DNA from: Siderastrea radians
Lineage: Eukaryota > Cnidaria > Anthozoa > Scleractinia > Rhizangiidae
NCBI GenBank assembly: GCA_964017195.1
Contig: OZ024887.1
Span: 65,293,246 to 65,357,245, forward strand
Direction of reading: 5' to 3'
DNA: 64,000 nt
Translations under genes and position numbers: made by a program
The notes under the pieces: generated by a model
Database searches by the model: none
What the model saw: the letters and a program-made list of their open reading frames with translations, nothing else
Told to the model about the DNA's origin: nothing
Part shown: piece by piece, positions 1-12,782 of the stretch
How the letters are laid out: every line of letters begins with the position of its first letter
How positions within the stretch are numbered: position 1 is the first letter of the stretch

Positions 1-1508
1 CGTCGAAGCACACCGGTCTAGGTTTAACAGATGAGCACACACACAAAGTATGGGTAACATGACCAGTTTGTTGCCTGGTTATTCTGTAGCCAGGAAAAGG
101 TAATCCAGGATTTAAAGTTATAGGAGAATTTATTTTCTCTTGTTCAAGGGAAATACTTGAAAAATCTACTTTTAGACTTCAGGTAAAAACACAAGAAGGA
201 AATTGAAGGGACAAAACCTCTTAAAGAAGTCTCCCTTGATTGGCTAGTTTACTTGATTCAAGGTCAGTAATAATCCTGGATTACCTAACCATGTTTTGAA
301 CAACTCAGCTAAGAGCATTTTGTACAAACAAAGCTTTTAATCCTTGGGTGGTCAATTGTACAGCCACTGACCACGTACACTTAAAAATGACATATGGCAT
401 TTGGGCCTTCTATTCTCTTGCACCCACATACGTTTGTTTAAAACCCACTGGATTGACAGAAGGGAAAAACACTACAGATGCACGCATTAACATTTAATAT
501 CTGAGGCTAACAAGAATTGAGAATTTTTTTGTTTCTTTAAAACATCAATATTTCATAGAGGAGACCTTTCTGTAATGAGGGAGTAATAAAAGGCTTGAAC
601 TGTCTCCCAACTGTACTTCAGTTGTATGGAGCAAAGGTGGTCAAAAACTGTGGGGCTTAAAAATATTACTGCAAAGGGAAACTAAATGTAAGCTAATGTG
701 ACATAGGATACCCTTCAAGGTTGCAGTTTGTGTATTTAGGCTTCCTAAGATAGAAATAATAATAAACACTGTTCTTATGTAGTGACCATTCATACAAAAA
801 CTATCCTGGTAACCTATGCCGAGACATAAAAATTCAGTTGAGCATCCTTGTCACTGATATATTTGTCTCCCTTACTTAGGAACAATTCAAGAAACTAAAA
901 TAAATAGGTAAGGTCAATACACCATGAGGAAACAAAATAATTGCCTTAAGGCTATTGTCCTGCACTCCGGCACCCAGATCCCTCTCCAAGTTTCAAACTC
1001 GTGATAAATTTTAAGCCTGATTTATATGAACGTATTCACATGCCTTTGATTAATCTATAAAAAAGAGGCATTCTTCACGATACTTAAAGATAATAGTGGA
1101 GGGTAGGAATTGAATGTTATTGATAAGGAAATGAGATTATACAGTCTGTATGCTGTAACTACAATAGTGATACTGTGGTCAAAAGATATACTTTTCCCTT
1201 GGGAGATGTGACTTGCTAGTCTATACCAAAACCTATGCGTAATGAAAACATATATATTTTTTGTGGTCCTAGAACAGCTACACAAAATTGAGATAGCATG
1301 TGCTATTCACTTCTGGTCAATGAAAAAGCACTTAAGTTTGCATACTCTGACAGAGACAAAGACTGGTTGTTGCAATTTTGCTTGTCTAACACGTGTGGTA
1401 TATACAATAAAAACACCTTTCCTCGTATTGTTTGTGACCGGGTATGGATATCCAGTTAACCGCCCCGAGGTTAATTATTCACCACTTGTCAAAAAAAATT
1501 GAGCAAAT
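1..1508. other. No supportable gene
   Basis: AT-rich sequence with only short, stop-interrupted reading frames on both strands. No exon with a recognisable domain, no RNA gene and no clear transposon end was seen. It may be intergenic DNA or intron of a gene extending off the left edge. Confidence 0.4.
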
Positions 1509-1514
1509 TTTATT
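1509..1514 (-). terminator. Polyadenylation signal AATAAA of the P2X7-like gene
   Basis: On the minus strand AATAAA lies only a few bases after the TAA stop at 1520-1522. The position is unusually close to the stop but plausible for a compact gene with a very short 3' UTR. Confidence 0.45.
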
Positions 1515-1519
1515 AATAA

Positions 1520-2633
1520 TTACTCATCAGGAAAATGAAATCCCTCAAATAAAAACTCCTCCTCCAGCCCTGGAGGGGGAAAGTGTGCCCGAATACAACA
1601 AACTGCACATGAGGGCAACGGCACCCTAATTTCCTTGCCAATAACTCCCCAGCACCAGCGTACAAGTTGGCGGTATGCAATATGTCTGCTAAGTTTGTGA
1701 TCTGGACCATCATAGGATTGGTAATATTGTTGCTTATATTGATACCAGGCTGCCTGTAACACCCATCTGTTGAGACATACAGCTTGAAAACCTGGATGCT
1801 CAGTGATACAAGATGGTGGTTGCTCACATTCACCAACTTCTACAGCCTCTTTATTCTTTGCCACAATCTGTGGAAACTCTAAGCAACACTGGCATTCAGC
1901 TGCAGTTGGCAATCGCTGACAATTTTCACACGTGCACCTGAGTAAACATTTGCCGAGTTTCAAGAGATAGTCAAAAGGCGTACAATTTGAAACGTATACC
2001 GTTAATAGAGATTTCTATAGGCGAGTGTCTGTTAGTTTTGTCTTGGTTGATCTAATTTATCCAGGGCATTTATCGTAATATACTTCCCTTTGTTTGAACA
2101 CACCAGCTGCTTATTAATTAGACAGCCAAGTAACGATGAGTTCAAAGCGATGCGTTAGCAAAAGATGTGTGTGGCCAAAACAAAATTTTGAAATGCCAAT
2201 AAGCTAAATCTTTCACAAGTCTTTGTCCGGCACATTTAGGGCAGATCTAAATCTTTCAACAAACGCCATATGCACCTCCGGTTTACAATGTTCTTTTATT
2301 CACAAATACCTCGGGTTTTACCACATACCTGACATACTCACGTCCTACTAAATCAAAACTGCCTTTGGCCATTAATATCACAGAACTTTGACTGTTTCCG
2401 AACACGTTTCGTAGCTCTTACCAGTCTAAATTTGTGGTACGGGATTCATCGTCTTCTTCTGGTGGATGTACGATGTCTTCTAACTCTTCACCCGACGAAA
2501 ACTCCGGCTCGAACTGGTAAGGCCTGATTAAGCTTACATTTATGGGCTCATTTTCCCCACTTTCGTCGCCGCTAGAAAGACTCAATTCACTAGAAATTGA
2601 AGCAGTCTCCTCCTCATGAACGGAAGACATCAT
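1520..2633 (-). CDS. P2X purinoceptor 7 C-terminal (ballast) domain-like protein, two exons
   Basis: Spliced from exon 1 (2633-2422) and exon 2 (1937-1520); 209 aa. The donor is CTG|GTAAG and the acceptor CAG|GTGC. The junction completes a Trp codon and gives a DWCTCENCQ motif, so the splice is strongly supported by the domain itself. Residues 1-70 are acidic and Ser/Glu-rich (low complexity). Residues ~70-209 match the zinc-binding cytoplasmic domain of P2X7: a Cys cluster (CTCENC, ECQCC), then PSCITEHPGF, AYRQLVRW, LPSCAVCCIR and a final FEGF. No transmembrane channel part is present, so this is the free-standing form of the domain found in many invertebrate genomes, often in multicopy families that may be linked to mobile elements. 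The start is the first of two tandem ATGs (2633). Function is unknown; zinc binding is inferred from the cysteines. Confidence 0.8.
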
Positions 2634-3347
2634 ATGGTCGTAAAATATTCCGAAATGAAAGTTGAATATTGGCTCGAGAACACACAGACAACTCCTATGC
2701 AAGGCAAAACAGTGAGCGTCACCTGACCTTCGCTTCTGCAATCACGATATGACATCACATCCCAATCCGCTGACAGTTTCCGTTACCGCGGTACAAAGCC
2801 AAGATGGCGGACCGGGTCTGAAGGTTTAGCGCGGATTTTTTGAAAAATTGTTTTCCGTGAACACCTTTCAAGCTTGGAAAAGTACTTGAAATTGTGAAGA
2901 GGTTTATTTAAAATTTCATTGAAATTAGGCTTTAGTTCTCCTTTAATTTGAAATTCGACAAAAATTGGAATGAAACAAAAGGCGACCTTCGGAGGTGTAT
3001 GTTTAGCAAAATTTAACCTTGAGTTACAGTGTTTGCTTCCATCTTCTGTATATAAAAAGAAGAATGATCTTTAACTGTTGGAGAATGAGTAATCAGACTA
3101 AACTTTAGTCACGTCATTTACCGTTGTAAAACACAGCGTTAGCCGAAAACCTAAAATTCTGAATCAGATTGCAGACGCCCGATGAAACAGAGTTTACACC
3201 GATCTGAAACCGTCATTTTTTTTTTTGCTCATTTCATTGTATCGTTGCTCTTTTCACTGCTTCGTTTCGAATTATTTGACTGATCTCCACGAAAACTTTG
3301 AACTTTTGACGAGCTCCTTGTTTAACAGCCATTTCAACATCACGGCT
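2634..3347. other. Upstream/intergenic region
   Basis: Separates the P2X7-like gene (minus) from a possible plus-strand exon, and so may contain promoters for both. No TATA box or known repeat could be assigned with confidence. Confidence 0.3.
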
Positions 3348-3536
3348 ATGCCTGCCTATGACGTCACGATGGCCATGATCATCCGCCACACTGAGCCAAT
3401 ACCGAAGTTCAGAATAGTCTACGAGTACGAGATTGAGCACAAGTACGACTTCCGAATTTCAAACCACCTACTACGTTCCCAGAGCCAGTGCCACGTTGGC
3501 TTATTGACCGTTGACGACTGTGATGCCAGCAAAAGG
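3348..3536 (+). CDS. Possible first coding exon, 63 aa, unknown family
   Basis: An ATG-initiated frame of exactly 63 codons ends at AGG|GTAAGT, a near-perfect splice donor, and hits a stop two codons into the intron. The peptide begins MPAYDVTMAMIIRHTEP and ends TVDDCDASKR, with mixed, non-repetitive composition. No family was recognised and no continuing exon was found downstream. It could equally be a chance frame; the donor is the main support. Confidence 0.3.
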
Positions 3537-4228
3537 GTAAGTTAATTGTGATGTGTGGGAGAATTATAAGAAACAAAATAATCGGGAGTACTATAAGAAC
3601 TATTGATATATTGCTATTTCACTGAAACAATCTTATTGCGAAGCGGAGCACACCTCATGCCTTGTACAGCAAAATATAATTCCAAGTGGACCCCCCCCCC
3701 ATATATATATTATGAAGTACCGATATCCTGGAAAAGGCGGGAGGTCATTATAAACGAAACCCCGATATGCCATTTTTATGGGAAAATGACCAAATGTCCG
3801 TCATATCGGGCTTTGGCTAATAATTATTTCTGTGCCATAAATCAAGCAGTTTTACGTTGCACCACCAAGCATTGATTAACATGCAATGATGTCACTATAT
3901 TGACCCTCTGGTAGCATATAATGAGCTGTTGGTAGAAACCCTAAAATATTTACCAATGGGATAGAATGTCTGTTAATCTGTTTGTTATATAGGGTAGAAT
4001 TTAAGTTTGAGCTTCTGAATTGGGTTCGTCATGGCAGGGATTCCGTTATAGGGAGACTAGTCATATCAGGGTTCTATTCCATACATTTTACTGTAACTCT
4101 GGCCGGGCTGAAGCTAGTAGTTCCTTATACCGGAACCTCCTTATAAAGGGGTTGGCCATACAGGGTTTCCACTGTATGTCTTTTAATATCTCGAAAAGCT
4201 AAGTATTCGTTTTTACGTGAAAGGATAC
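3537..4228. repeat. Non-coding stretch with a pogo/Tigger-like repeat remnant near 4022-4174
   Basis: The right part (about 4022-4174) ends in GGGTTTCCACTG followed by TA. This resembles the CAGTGGAAACC termini of pogo/Tigger-type Tc1-mariner elements. The left end was not defined. The rest of the stretch holds a poly-C run and short AT repeats. The downstream exon expected for the TPR gene (a counterpart of exon 7213-7120) was sought here and not found. Confidence 0.35.
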
Positions 4229-5195
4229 TGCTAATCCATCCTCACACCAAGCGATTGCTTCTTCATACCGAGCCAACTCAAAACAAGCACTTGCTCCTAA
4301 TAAATAATTATTATCTAATTAGTGATAAATGAAACCCGAAGTTAACAATGCCTACATGACCCATTTTTGACTATTGCTTGTATCCTATTCAGAGCAGGCT
4401 TTTACTTGGTCCTCTGGGTTGGGGGAGAGGGGTGGATTCTGCCCCCTTCGAGAAGATTAGTTAAATGTGATGACGTCACATGACCTAGAAATTACAACTC
4501 GATCTCAAACGGCGGCCATCTTCGATCCGTCATCTTGGACTTGTTGATTTTTCCAATACCTCCGAAAGGGGCAAAATTATACCGATAGATACTGGGAAAA
4601 CGATAACGGTGGTCATTTTAGATTTTTTTCACCCTTTTTCACCACAAATTTTAAACCCTAATGAACAGGTACGACGAGCAGTCCGTCATTTTTATAAGGA
4701 TGATTCTCCAGAATTTTCGAACACGCGTATCAAACAAGCAAAATGTTGCAATACTACAGTACCTTTCTCTATAGCCTTTAGAAGAGTTGGTTGGCACTTC
4801 CATGCGCATTTTGCGTCACGTAAAGCAGCATCGAAATCACCTGTGGCGTAATGTCTGTGTTAATTGCTTGTTAAAGTTGGTCTATAGTAAGAGTTATCAC
4901 TAATAAAACTTGTCACTTTCAAAAGCGATTTGAAAAATTTAGCCTAACTTAGAGAAGTATATATGATGTCTTGGAAGTGTTAAATAATCTGTACGGTGCG
5001 AAACATGAGACTCAGGCCCGTTTCAAACGTCGTGCTACTGCTGTGCTAAGCTAAGCCGTAGCACGACTTGGTTTCAGCTGTCGAATCTAACTCAGTCAAG
5101 TAAAACAGCTGTTGCCGAAAACAAAACACTGATCAGCAGTTGTAGGAATAAATCCAAATAAATGCATTCTTATGTATTTATAATTTCTGAATTGC

Positions 5196-5227
<32 letters not shown>

Positions 5228-8200
5228 CAAGTCGTGCCATTGCCGTGTAGCATGGCAAAGCTTTCCGTGCTACACGGCAGTAGCGCGACTCGGTTTCAAA
5301 CGTCCTGCTAAAGTAGAATTTAATTCCGTCAATTGAGTTCGGTACGGCAGTAGCACGACGTTTGAAACGGCCTTCAGACACCTTCCAATACAAAAGGGAG
5401 CTAAATGTTGCCCCCCACCCCCATAAAAAAAAAAAATTCAGGTAAACTACAGAGAACGCATGGTCCACTGTGTCCTCCACTGGAGGCTATTCATTACGAC
5501 GTCATGTGACGTTCACTTCTCTTTATTTTTGATTCTTCGTCGTTTTCTCACAACACTGGCAAAGAATCAAAATTAGACGAAGAGTTCTAGATGAATAAGA
5601 ACGATGCACATACAGCTCCTAAAGAAACCTTAAACAGAAAGTTAAACATAAAAACACAACATTACGTGAATCACCTACAGCCTGCAAAACATGGTTGTCA
5701 TGAAAACGTCAATCTTTCCATTCCAAAAGGACAAAAGAATAAAACTGAATAGCTGCTACAAAAATTAGCCCCCTACGTTCCCCTTCCCCACCTCACCAAA
5801 CTACTGTTAGTAGTTCTGTCACGTCTTCACAAAATTCCATAGGCTGTACTGATGTGTACTTATATTGATGCTCACCGACTAATAAATAGACCGAGGCTCG
5901 GTTTGCGTACAATAAGGCACTAAGTTGGTCATCTTTACAGGTTACGTTAATGCCCTTGGTATACAAATCAATGGCGCTATTAAATTCATCTTTCCTCAGT
6001 TCTGCGTCACCATCCTTGTTGTACCCATCAGCTATTCCTAGGATAACAAGAGAACCTGTGGTTTATCACATATTAAAAAACTTTTACGCGATCTATTTTG
6101 GAAACTGCAAAAATGCATATCGCAAAAATGAAAACCTGAAGGAAAAAATTCATACTAAGCCATAAATGCCAGAATTAAACCTTTGAATTCTCCTCCAGTC
6201 CTTGCGTTTTCAGCATTTTGCAATACAGCTAGTGATAAATGCCATGCGTTTTACAACATTGCGTTACCTGTATATTTGCGTGACCACTCGAGCTAAACGC
6301 CCGGGCTTAAAGGTTTCTCAATCAAGTCTAATGCATTTTGTTGAAGACTAACTTTGTTTTCACTGCTTTATGTTTTGATTCGACAAAATTAGCCTAGTGT
6401 AGATTCTAGTGTTTTTGTTCCCTCTTTAAATGACCTAGATTTCAAATGCATGATTTGGCATATTATATGTGCGCACAGTGGCAGATGTTTCAGTTACACA
6501 GTCATAACAAATTAACTGACAGTTATACGTGTAATTTACTTCCAGTTTTATACAGAAAAGGCTACAAAAAGCCTCAGGAACTCCAAGGCCCGAAATATAT
6601 GCATCATTTATCAGTCGGATAAGCCTTCTCTTTGAGGAAATTGTTATATTCTGTCCTGGAACAATTAATTCTTTCCCTTGAGAGCTTTCTCATTTGTGTT
6701 CACCTTTTTAATGGCTTATTTTAATCCGTATAATGTCCAAACCCTCTTGAAAATTGTTGCGTACAAGAATCGGTCGGGCCACCATTTTTCAAAGGGTCCC
6801 CTAAAACCTCCAAATAAGCGTATCCGAGGCATTGCGATAACCTGCCCGTGTCTCCAAGAAAACGACAGTCAAAACATAAGCACCTCCTCACTTACGAAAT
6901 GAACCTCTCTATACAATGTTAGCCCCCCCACGCAGTCGTTTTTAGGGGAGTCGTATTACCCTCCTCCCCAAAAACGACTGCCTGGGAGGCTACTACACAC
7001 TGACTACAGTGTAGGTATTCCAGAGTTATGGACGCTACTCTAAGGTTCCGTACAGTCATTCCGCGTGACATGTTTGGTTTGAAAATGCAATCAAATTAAC
7101 GTAACTAAGTCTTTCCTACCTCTTAAAGTATCATCATCGATTCCAGGTTGGTTGGCGTGAAGCGTTAACGCCCCGGTCTTCAATTTTCGCAGGGTTCTGT
7201 TACGATCATCAATCTGCATGTTGCCAGTTAAGATCGAAAACAAGATGTGCGAACACGGCCTGCGTAGGGAGCTTTTCCAGTTTTTTCCCGCACGTTGGAT
7301 GCGTTTTTCTCTTCTCGGTAACCTTTTAATCAATAACATGCATAAAAAAACACGAAAAGAGCCTTGCTACGCAGGCTAATAATACGTAACTCAAATGAGA
7401 GCAGGAGGAAGGCAGATACTCTGTTTATGGGCTTAATGTAGCCATGTTCCGAGTGTAAAATAGGGTAAAAATAGGGTATCGATTTTTATTGCTTTGGCTG
7501 TGTGTGTGTGTGCGTGTGTGCGTGTGGGGGGGGGGGGGGGCGGGCGAAGGAGGTATTGCAGGGTACCAGTTGGAAAAGGGTACGAAGATTATAATCATGA
7601 AGCTGAGGGTAAAGGATACTGCGAGTCCTTCATCACACCACGTGACAGCCTCTTTGTATGATCCCAGCTCTATACAGGCACTTGCTCCTGAAATAAAAAA
7701 AAGGTTTAAGTGAAATGACTAACACGGTGGCCTTAAAGAACTTTGCGGACTAGTACTCAGAAATGCAAGCAATGAGAGTTTACTCACTAGAATACTGCAG
7801 TTTTTCTTTGTTTTAGGTCAATATTTAGACAAAAACTAGTTTATGTCGACGCAAAGGAAAAAATAACCGCCGCTACCTATTTCTATGGCCTCTAAGCGAT
7901 TTGCTTCAAATTCCCTTGCACATCTTGCATCACTCAACGCCGCACGGTAATTCTCTGTAAAAATGAATAAACAAACTAATAAATTATTGCAGTTGATAAA
8001 TGTTTCAATGCTGTCGAATTTAATAGTGTAAACAGATATATGAATGCAGTTTTTCTTACCCACGGAAAAATGCACCTTCGCCCTCTTGGTGTACATTGTA
8101 GCATTGAGCTCTTCATCCTGGCATCTCAATTCAATTCCTTTAGTATAGAGCTCAATGGAATTGTCAAATTCATTTTCTCTTTGTTCATCATCAGCATCTT

Positions 8201-10789
8201 GGTTGTAACACTCCGCTATAGCTGAAATATTTGAGAGGTTATTTGGAGTTTTTATGTTACTATAAACGAAGAAGGAATTTCTTCAAGAATAGTTTAAAAA
8301 CTGCAACAATAAAAACCAAGCCTGAAAATGGTAGCGACAAACAACTTAAGCTTTGTTTTTTTTTCCAAGCATTCTACGGGATGTCTAAACAACGTTTAAA
8401 CCCTTGTTTTTTCCCCAGCACAGGATATCTTAAAAGCGCCACAAAACATGGTTAACTAACATGCCAGTGAGAACAGTTAAATAAAACCTCACATGAGAAC
8501 CGGCTAGCATTTTTCCTGAATTTTTTAGCCTAAAAAGGTTCTTATATATTTGGTATCTACTGAAAAATTAGGCCATTTAAGTTCTTAAACAGGTTCTTAC
8601 CTAAAAGAGGGAAATTGCTTGTTGCTGGACGGAAAACCAGTACAATATGGGTATGGTCCCATTCTTCTGTGTCATAAACTTATACTATGCCTATGTTATG
8701 ACTGCATTCTAAGCAAACACACAGACCATGCTACAGATTCCATAATCTATTAGACTCAAAACAGCCCTTTACGTTTTCCAAATAAGGAGCTGTTCCAATT
8801 TTTACGGCTACATGTTAATCCACTAGGTTCTTATATGCGGGGTTTTACTATCTCCTATGATACACCACTGACACTCCACTCTCAGCCCACCGGTGAAAAT
8901 GGTTTTCCTGCCTACCCTGGACAAAACAGTTCAGGATGAGGTTAAAACTATTTTAACTTTTAGATGCTTTACCTAAATTCCATAAAAATGACAACATAAC
9001 AGACAAGAAAATTGCTCACAGGGAAATTTCTTGAAATCAGAGGAGTGTTTACCTTAAGAGCAGAAAAAGGATGGGAAAACACGCGAGGCCACTTCGGTTC
9101 TCGCGCCAAAAATTCGCCATATTCTAGTGAACGTACGCGTATACAAAGTCTTTCACTTGTTTGAAACATGTAATGAACATCTTTCTTTGTCTTTTTAAGA
9201 GATCTGGCGATGGAAAGCCCTTGAACTTATTTCTTACACATACATCTGTTTGGCAAGCAAAAAAATCGGCTTTAGCACGTGTCTTTGTCTTCGATCGCTC
9301 CAGTAATTTCGCTCCTAAGATAAGTTTAGTGGCTTTACTTTACCCCCGCGATACGTTTTTCAAAGAGATCACGAATTACCCGTTATTAAAACATGAGGTA
9401 TTTTCACCATTTTGCAGTATTTTAAGCTATTATATTAAAATCCAGCCGCTCCAAGTGCACTGCTTACTGCTACACCTGCCTTGATACTTTCAAGAACTTC
9501 TATGTGACTGGACTAGCAGGACAAATTTTTTGAAGCTATGTTTCTGTTTGTAGTAAAGAGTGTGCAAATTTACCATTTAACAGCAAGAATTTGGTGATAT
9601 TGTAGCAATATATTCGGCAGTTTATGAAAAATAAAAATTATAAACATGGCACAAGCAAGGCGAATTTTTGGCGCGAAAACATAGCAGCGGCGTCTACTTT
9701 CCCGCCTTTTTGCGGAATTTTAAAAATTTTCCATGTGTGAAATTTCCTTTTGAATTTTGTCGCTGATTTTTTATGGAATTTAGGTAAGGCATTTAAAAGT
9801 TACAATAATCCTAAATTATTTTTCCCAGGGTCCTATGCTACTTCTATAATGAAATATAATGTCTTGCTGGATGTCTGGGACCCCCTACATATCGTTCCGC
9901 CTAAGGGTCATTCCTGGGTAAATTCATGGTCCTGGATCTTAAAGGGGCAGTCTCATTGCGATTTTCCTATCTTCTTTGTCACAAGTTTGACGGATTAATT
10001 TATATCAAAGTACCTTGCTCATACATGAATTGCTTTAGACAACAAGGGGTCAGCATTAAATGAATTTTCAAAAGAAAAAACAAGCCAAAATTAGTTTTTA
10101 AATATTTTATCTGAGACATAAGGCAGAAACTTTAAAAATTCTGCCAGAAGTTTTCAAGTCGCACGCCATTTCCATCCTGGCCATCCCTCTCCTGGCCATC
10201 CCTCTCCATCCCTCTCTAGTTTCCATGTACTGGAATACCCATTTTAATACTACTGGACCATTATATTTAGGCTTCCATAGATAAAAATGTGTCTTTGGCT
10301 TTTCACAGTGATACTAAAAATTGATGAGACTGCCCCTTTAACTCTCAATTTGTTTTCAAAATTTTTTCTTACTATTTGTTTTATTCTTATTTTGTACAAG
10401 ACTCGTATTTCCTTACCTCTTAAGCTGTTTTCGTCGCATTCCAGATACTGAGAATAATCAACCACTGGAGCAGCCGAAGGATTAGAGTCATCGCTCTCAC
10501 TAAGAGCTTCGCCCAAAGCTCTTACAGTTTCATCTATTCCCTGAAATATGCATGAAAATATAAATACACTTATTGCTAAGTTAGCAGGTAAAAGGTAGTA
10601 AGAAAGGCCGGAATATTTTTCTGACGCACAACTAGCCGTGTGAAAAACCCGGCAATACTGCCACATAAACAAAGCACTTGTTACTTGAAACTATTTCGTA
10701 GGTTGTTACGCTCCATGAGTATTAAGTATTGAAATCAATTAAAGTGTAGTACATACCTCTTTCAACTGAGCGAAAAATCTTGGAAGCAT
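4229..10789 (-). CDS. TPR-repeat protein gene, at least nine exons, 3' end unresolved
   Basis: Exons on the minus strand: 10789-10757 (continuing upstream to an acceptor at 10814), 10540-10417, 8221-8060, 7954-7877, 7687-7620, 7213-7120, 6037-5876, 4840-4763 and 4296-4229. All have GT donors and AG acceptors, and the reading frame is kept at every junction, giving 289 codons from the ATG at 10789. Residues 12-52 are a Ser/Asp-rich leader. Residues ~53-186 are one TPR block (IAECYNQDADDEQRENEF, YTKGIEL, YRAALSDARCA, GASACIELGSYKEAV). Residues ~187-289 are a second, paralogous block (IADGYNKDGDAELRKDEF, GDFDAALRDAKCA, GASACFELARYEEAI). TPRs are helical protein-binding repeats, common in Hsp70/Hsp90 co-chaperones and scaffolds; the partner is unknown. 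The ATG choice is uncertain because the exon is open upstream to its acceptor. The last exon is missing: unspliced read-through would stop 12 codons later, at about 4201. Confidence 0.8.
5015..5372. mobile_element. MITE with ~26-bp terminal inverted repeats
   Basis: Begins GGCCCGTTTCAAACGTCGTG and ends with the inverse, CACGACGTTTGAAACGGCC. Further internal copies of the same GTTTCAAACGTCGTGC motif lie at about 5220 and 5295. It sits in the intron between TPR exons 6037-5876 and 4840-4763. There is no coding capacity. A TCA flanks both sides and may be the target duplication. Confidence 0.6.
6921..6991. repeat. Short hairpin MITE-like inverted repeat
   Basis: Two ~30-bp arms (containing CGCAGTCGTTTTTAGGGGAG and its imperfect inverse) flank a 10-bp spacer, within a TPR intron. 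A single related arm occurs near 24132-24157 (TCCTACGCAGTCGTTCTTAG). Confidence 0.5.
7497..7541. repeat. (TG)n / poly-G microsatellite
   Basis: An alternating TG/CG run followed by about 14 G residues. Low complexity, within a TPR intron. Confidence 0.8.
8222..10416. other. Long TPR-gene intron with decayed repeats
   Basis: No additional exon is recognisable. Several GGTTCTTAT motifs between 8530 and 8850 suggest a decayed pogo-like repeat. A small CCATCCCTCTC tandem repeat lies at about 10180-10217. Confidence 0.35.
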
Positions 10790-10933
10790 TTTAAGTCTTG
10801 CCGATTGACATGAACTGTAAATAAAAGTGCTATATAAGTTATAGCCAACGATGTTAGTGTGACTGTTCACTCATGATATCTGTACTCGGAGATCTTAGAG
10901 AATCACCCAGGGGAGACTTGAGGAATATTTACC

Positions 10934-11682
10934 AATTATCCTGCGAAATCGCGCGGAATATCACCTGATACTTAGCCGACGAGGCCGTAGGCCGAGTTGG
11001 CTAAATCAGGGGATATTCCGCAAGATTGAGCAGGATAATTGTTTTATTATTCAACAATTTCCCATCGCCTACCATTTTCAGAACGAGAAAAACTACGACT
11101 CTATGATAAAAACGCTAAAAGCTAGCAACACATAAGCTTAATAAAAATCAAAACAGAACTTCAAGAAATCGAAGTTTACTACCGTTCACTCAAAAAGACT
11201 TATTTACAAACTCATGTTTGGAAATGACAAGACAAAGGAAAAATTTATTGCTACCTTACCGAGAATAAGTCCTCTTTCTGTGGATTAAAATCTTTTCAAC
11301 TTAGTCTTTACAACTTTCCGTGAGCAAGTGTGCTGCTTCGTTCGCAATAGCATTTTCTTGGTTGAGTTCTCACTATGAAAATTCCAAGTCAACCTCTGGA
11401 TATCTTTGTGAGCTGAAGCAAATACTTGTTGACTTTTTGAGAGCAATCGTGGAAATATATGGTGGAAAGTTTCTTCCAGAGAGTTAAAATTTACAGAGAA
11501 CACTGCTAAAACTGCCTCGCTTTTCAAAATGGCCGCCAAACAAGCAACGAAAGAAAATCTGCAGTGCACTTCCAAATATGGTCATTTACGTATATCGCAG
11601 GATATCTGTCATGTAGGATGACAGATATTGAGGGCTTCCTTACCATATATGGGCATAGTGACAATTTGTTGAATAATAAATT
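10934..11682. mobile_element. Non-autonomous element with terminal palindrome
   Basis: Starts with an imperfect ~107-bp palindrome (10934-11040; AATTATCCTG to CAGGATAATT, with ACTTAGCC facing GGCTAAAT). A second inverted pair follows, TTATTATTCAACAATT at about 11044 and its inverse at about 11664. Frames inside have no recognisable transposase. It lies just upstream of the first TPR exon found. Confidence 0.45.
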
Positions 11683-12109
11683 TGCATGTATGGTTCATTA
11701 CATTCATTTCTATTCATAAATGGAAATAATTTAGTCATAAAGCATGAGAGAAAAAAATAAAAAATTTAAGATCCCACAACAACTGAAAAAAGAGATATGA
11801 AAACAGAACAGATCGAAGCATTCCTTTTCCCACTGTCAAATGGATACCGTCAGGTATTTTGAATTGCAGATGCAGTTCCGTCTGACAGAGTTGTTTTAAA
11901 TGCAAAAACACCGTGTCACGAGATTACTTTTATTGTTTACTATCTGCTTGGTTCAAATTTGATCAGAGCCTGGAATAGTCAACATTAAAATGTAACCGGC
12001 CACTTCAGCCAGCGCACGTTCATAAATACATTTGTAACAACGCCGGCTACATTGTATTAAAATTGGACTTATCGCAAATAATGGCATCCCTACATTTAAT
12101 TGCATTCAG

Positions 12110-12782
12110 TAAGTGGCTGTCCGCGTAAGAATGGACCACTCAATTTTGATCAAATTTTCGATTTCCTTCAAACTCTCTGTGCGAGACAAGGTTGATATGG
12201 AACTAATGAAAATAAATTTCTTTTGTTGTTAATCTTCAGTATACCCGAGATTTTGAGGCAAATGTTGTTGGTACCCGGAGCCCTCAAAATTGCCCTTTCG
12301 TTGAGTCGAAATTAGCCAATTTTGGGAAGTCTGCTGCCGACCGTATATTTACCCCAAAAATCTAACTTTTTTACCAGTAATACAAACGTCATGTTGCTTT
12401 AGAAATATGGTGGAAAAAGTTCAAATTATCGAGACTTGTTTAAACAAGAGAGTCTCAAACTGGCCAATGTTAACGTTATCAGCAAGAAGCGGGTCAAGTG
12501 GTAAGACAAAAACAAACGTTTCACAAAATTCTGACTTATTCTGATAATCTTAGGTATTTTTCTAAAGAGTTCTAGGATAGTGTCCTGAAACTACTTAATA
12601 ATATTCCGTGGATCTCTAACATGTGAAGAGACACTGAGTTGCAACAATTTTGGAGAAATCCGTTCTTCGGCAAAAAAACTGCAATGAGACCCAGTGTGAT
12701 AGCGAGTGTACAAATTTTGACTTCTTTGTCTTGTTCACGGATGAAAATGGGCAAACACTATAACTAAAAGGGTAAAAATTAA
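12110..12782 (+). repeat. ~670-bp dispersed repeat, copy 1
   Basis: Extends from TAAGTGGCTGTCCGCG to AACTAAAAGGG. An inverted, moderately diverged copy lies at 22053-22726. There is no long frame in either copy and no terminal inverted repeat was found. Confidence 0.7.
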
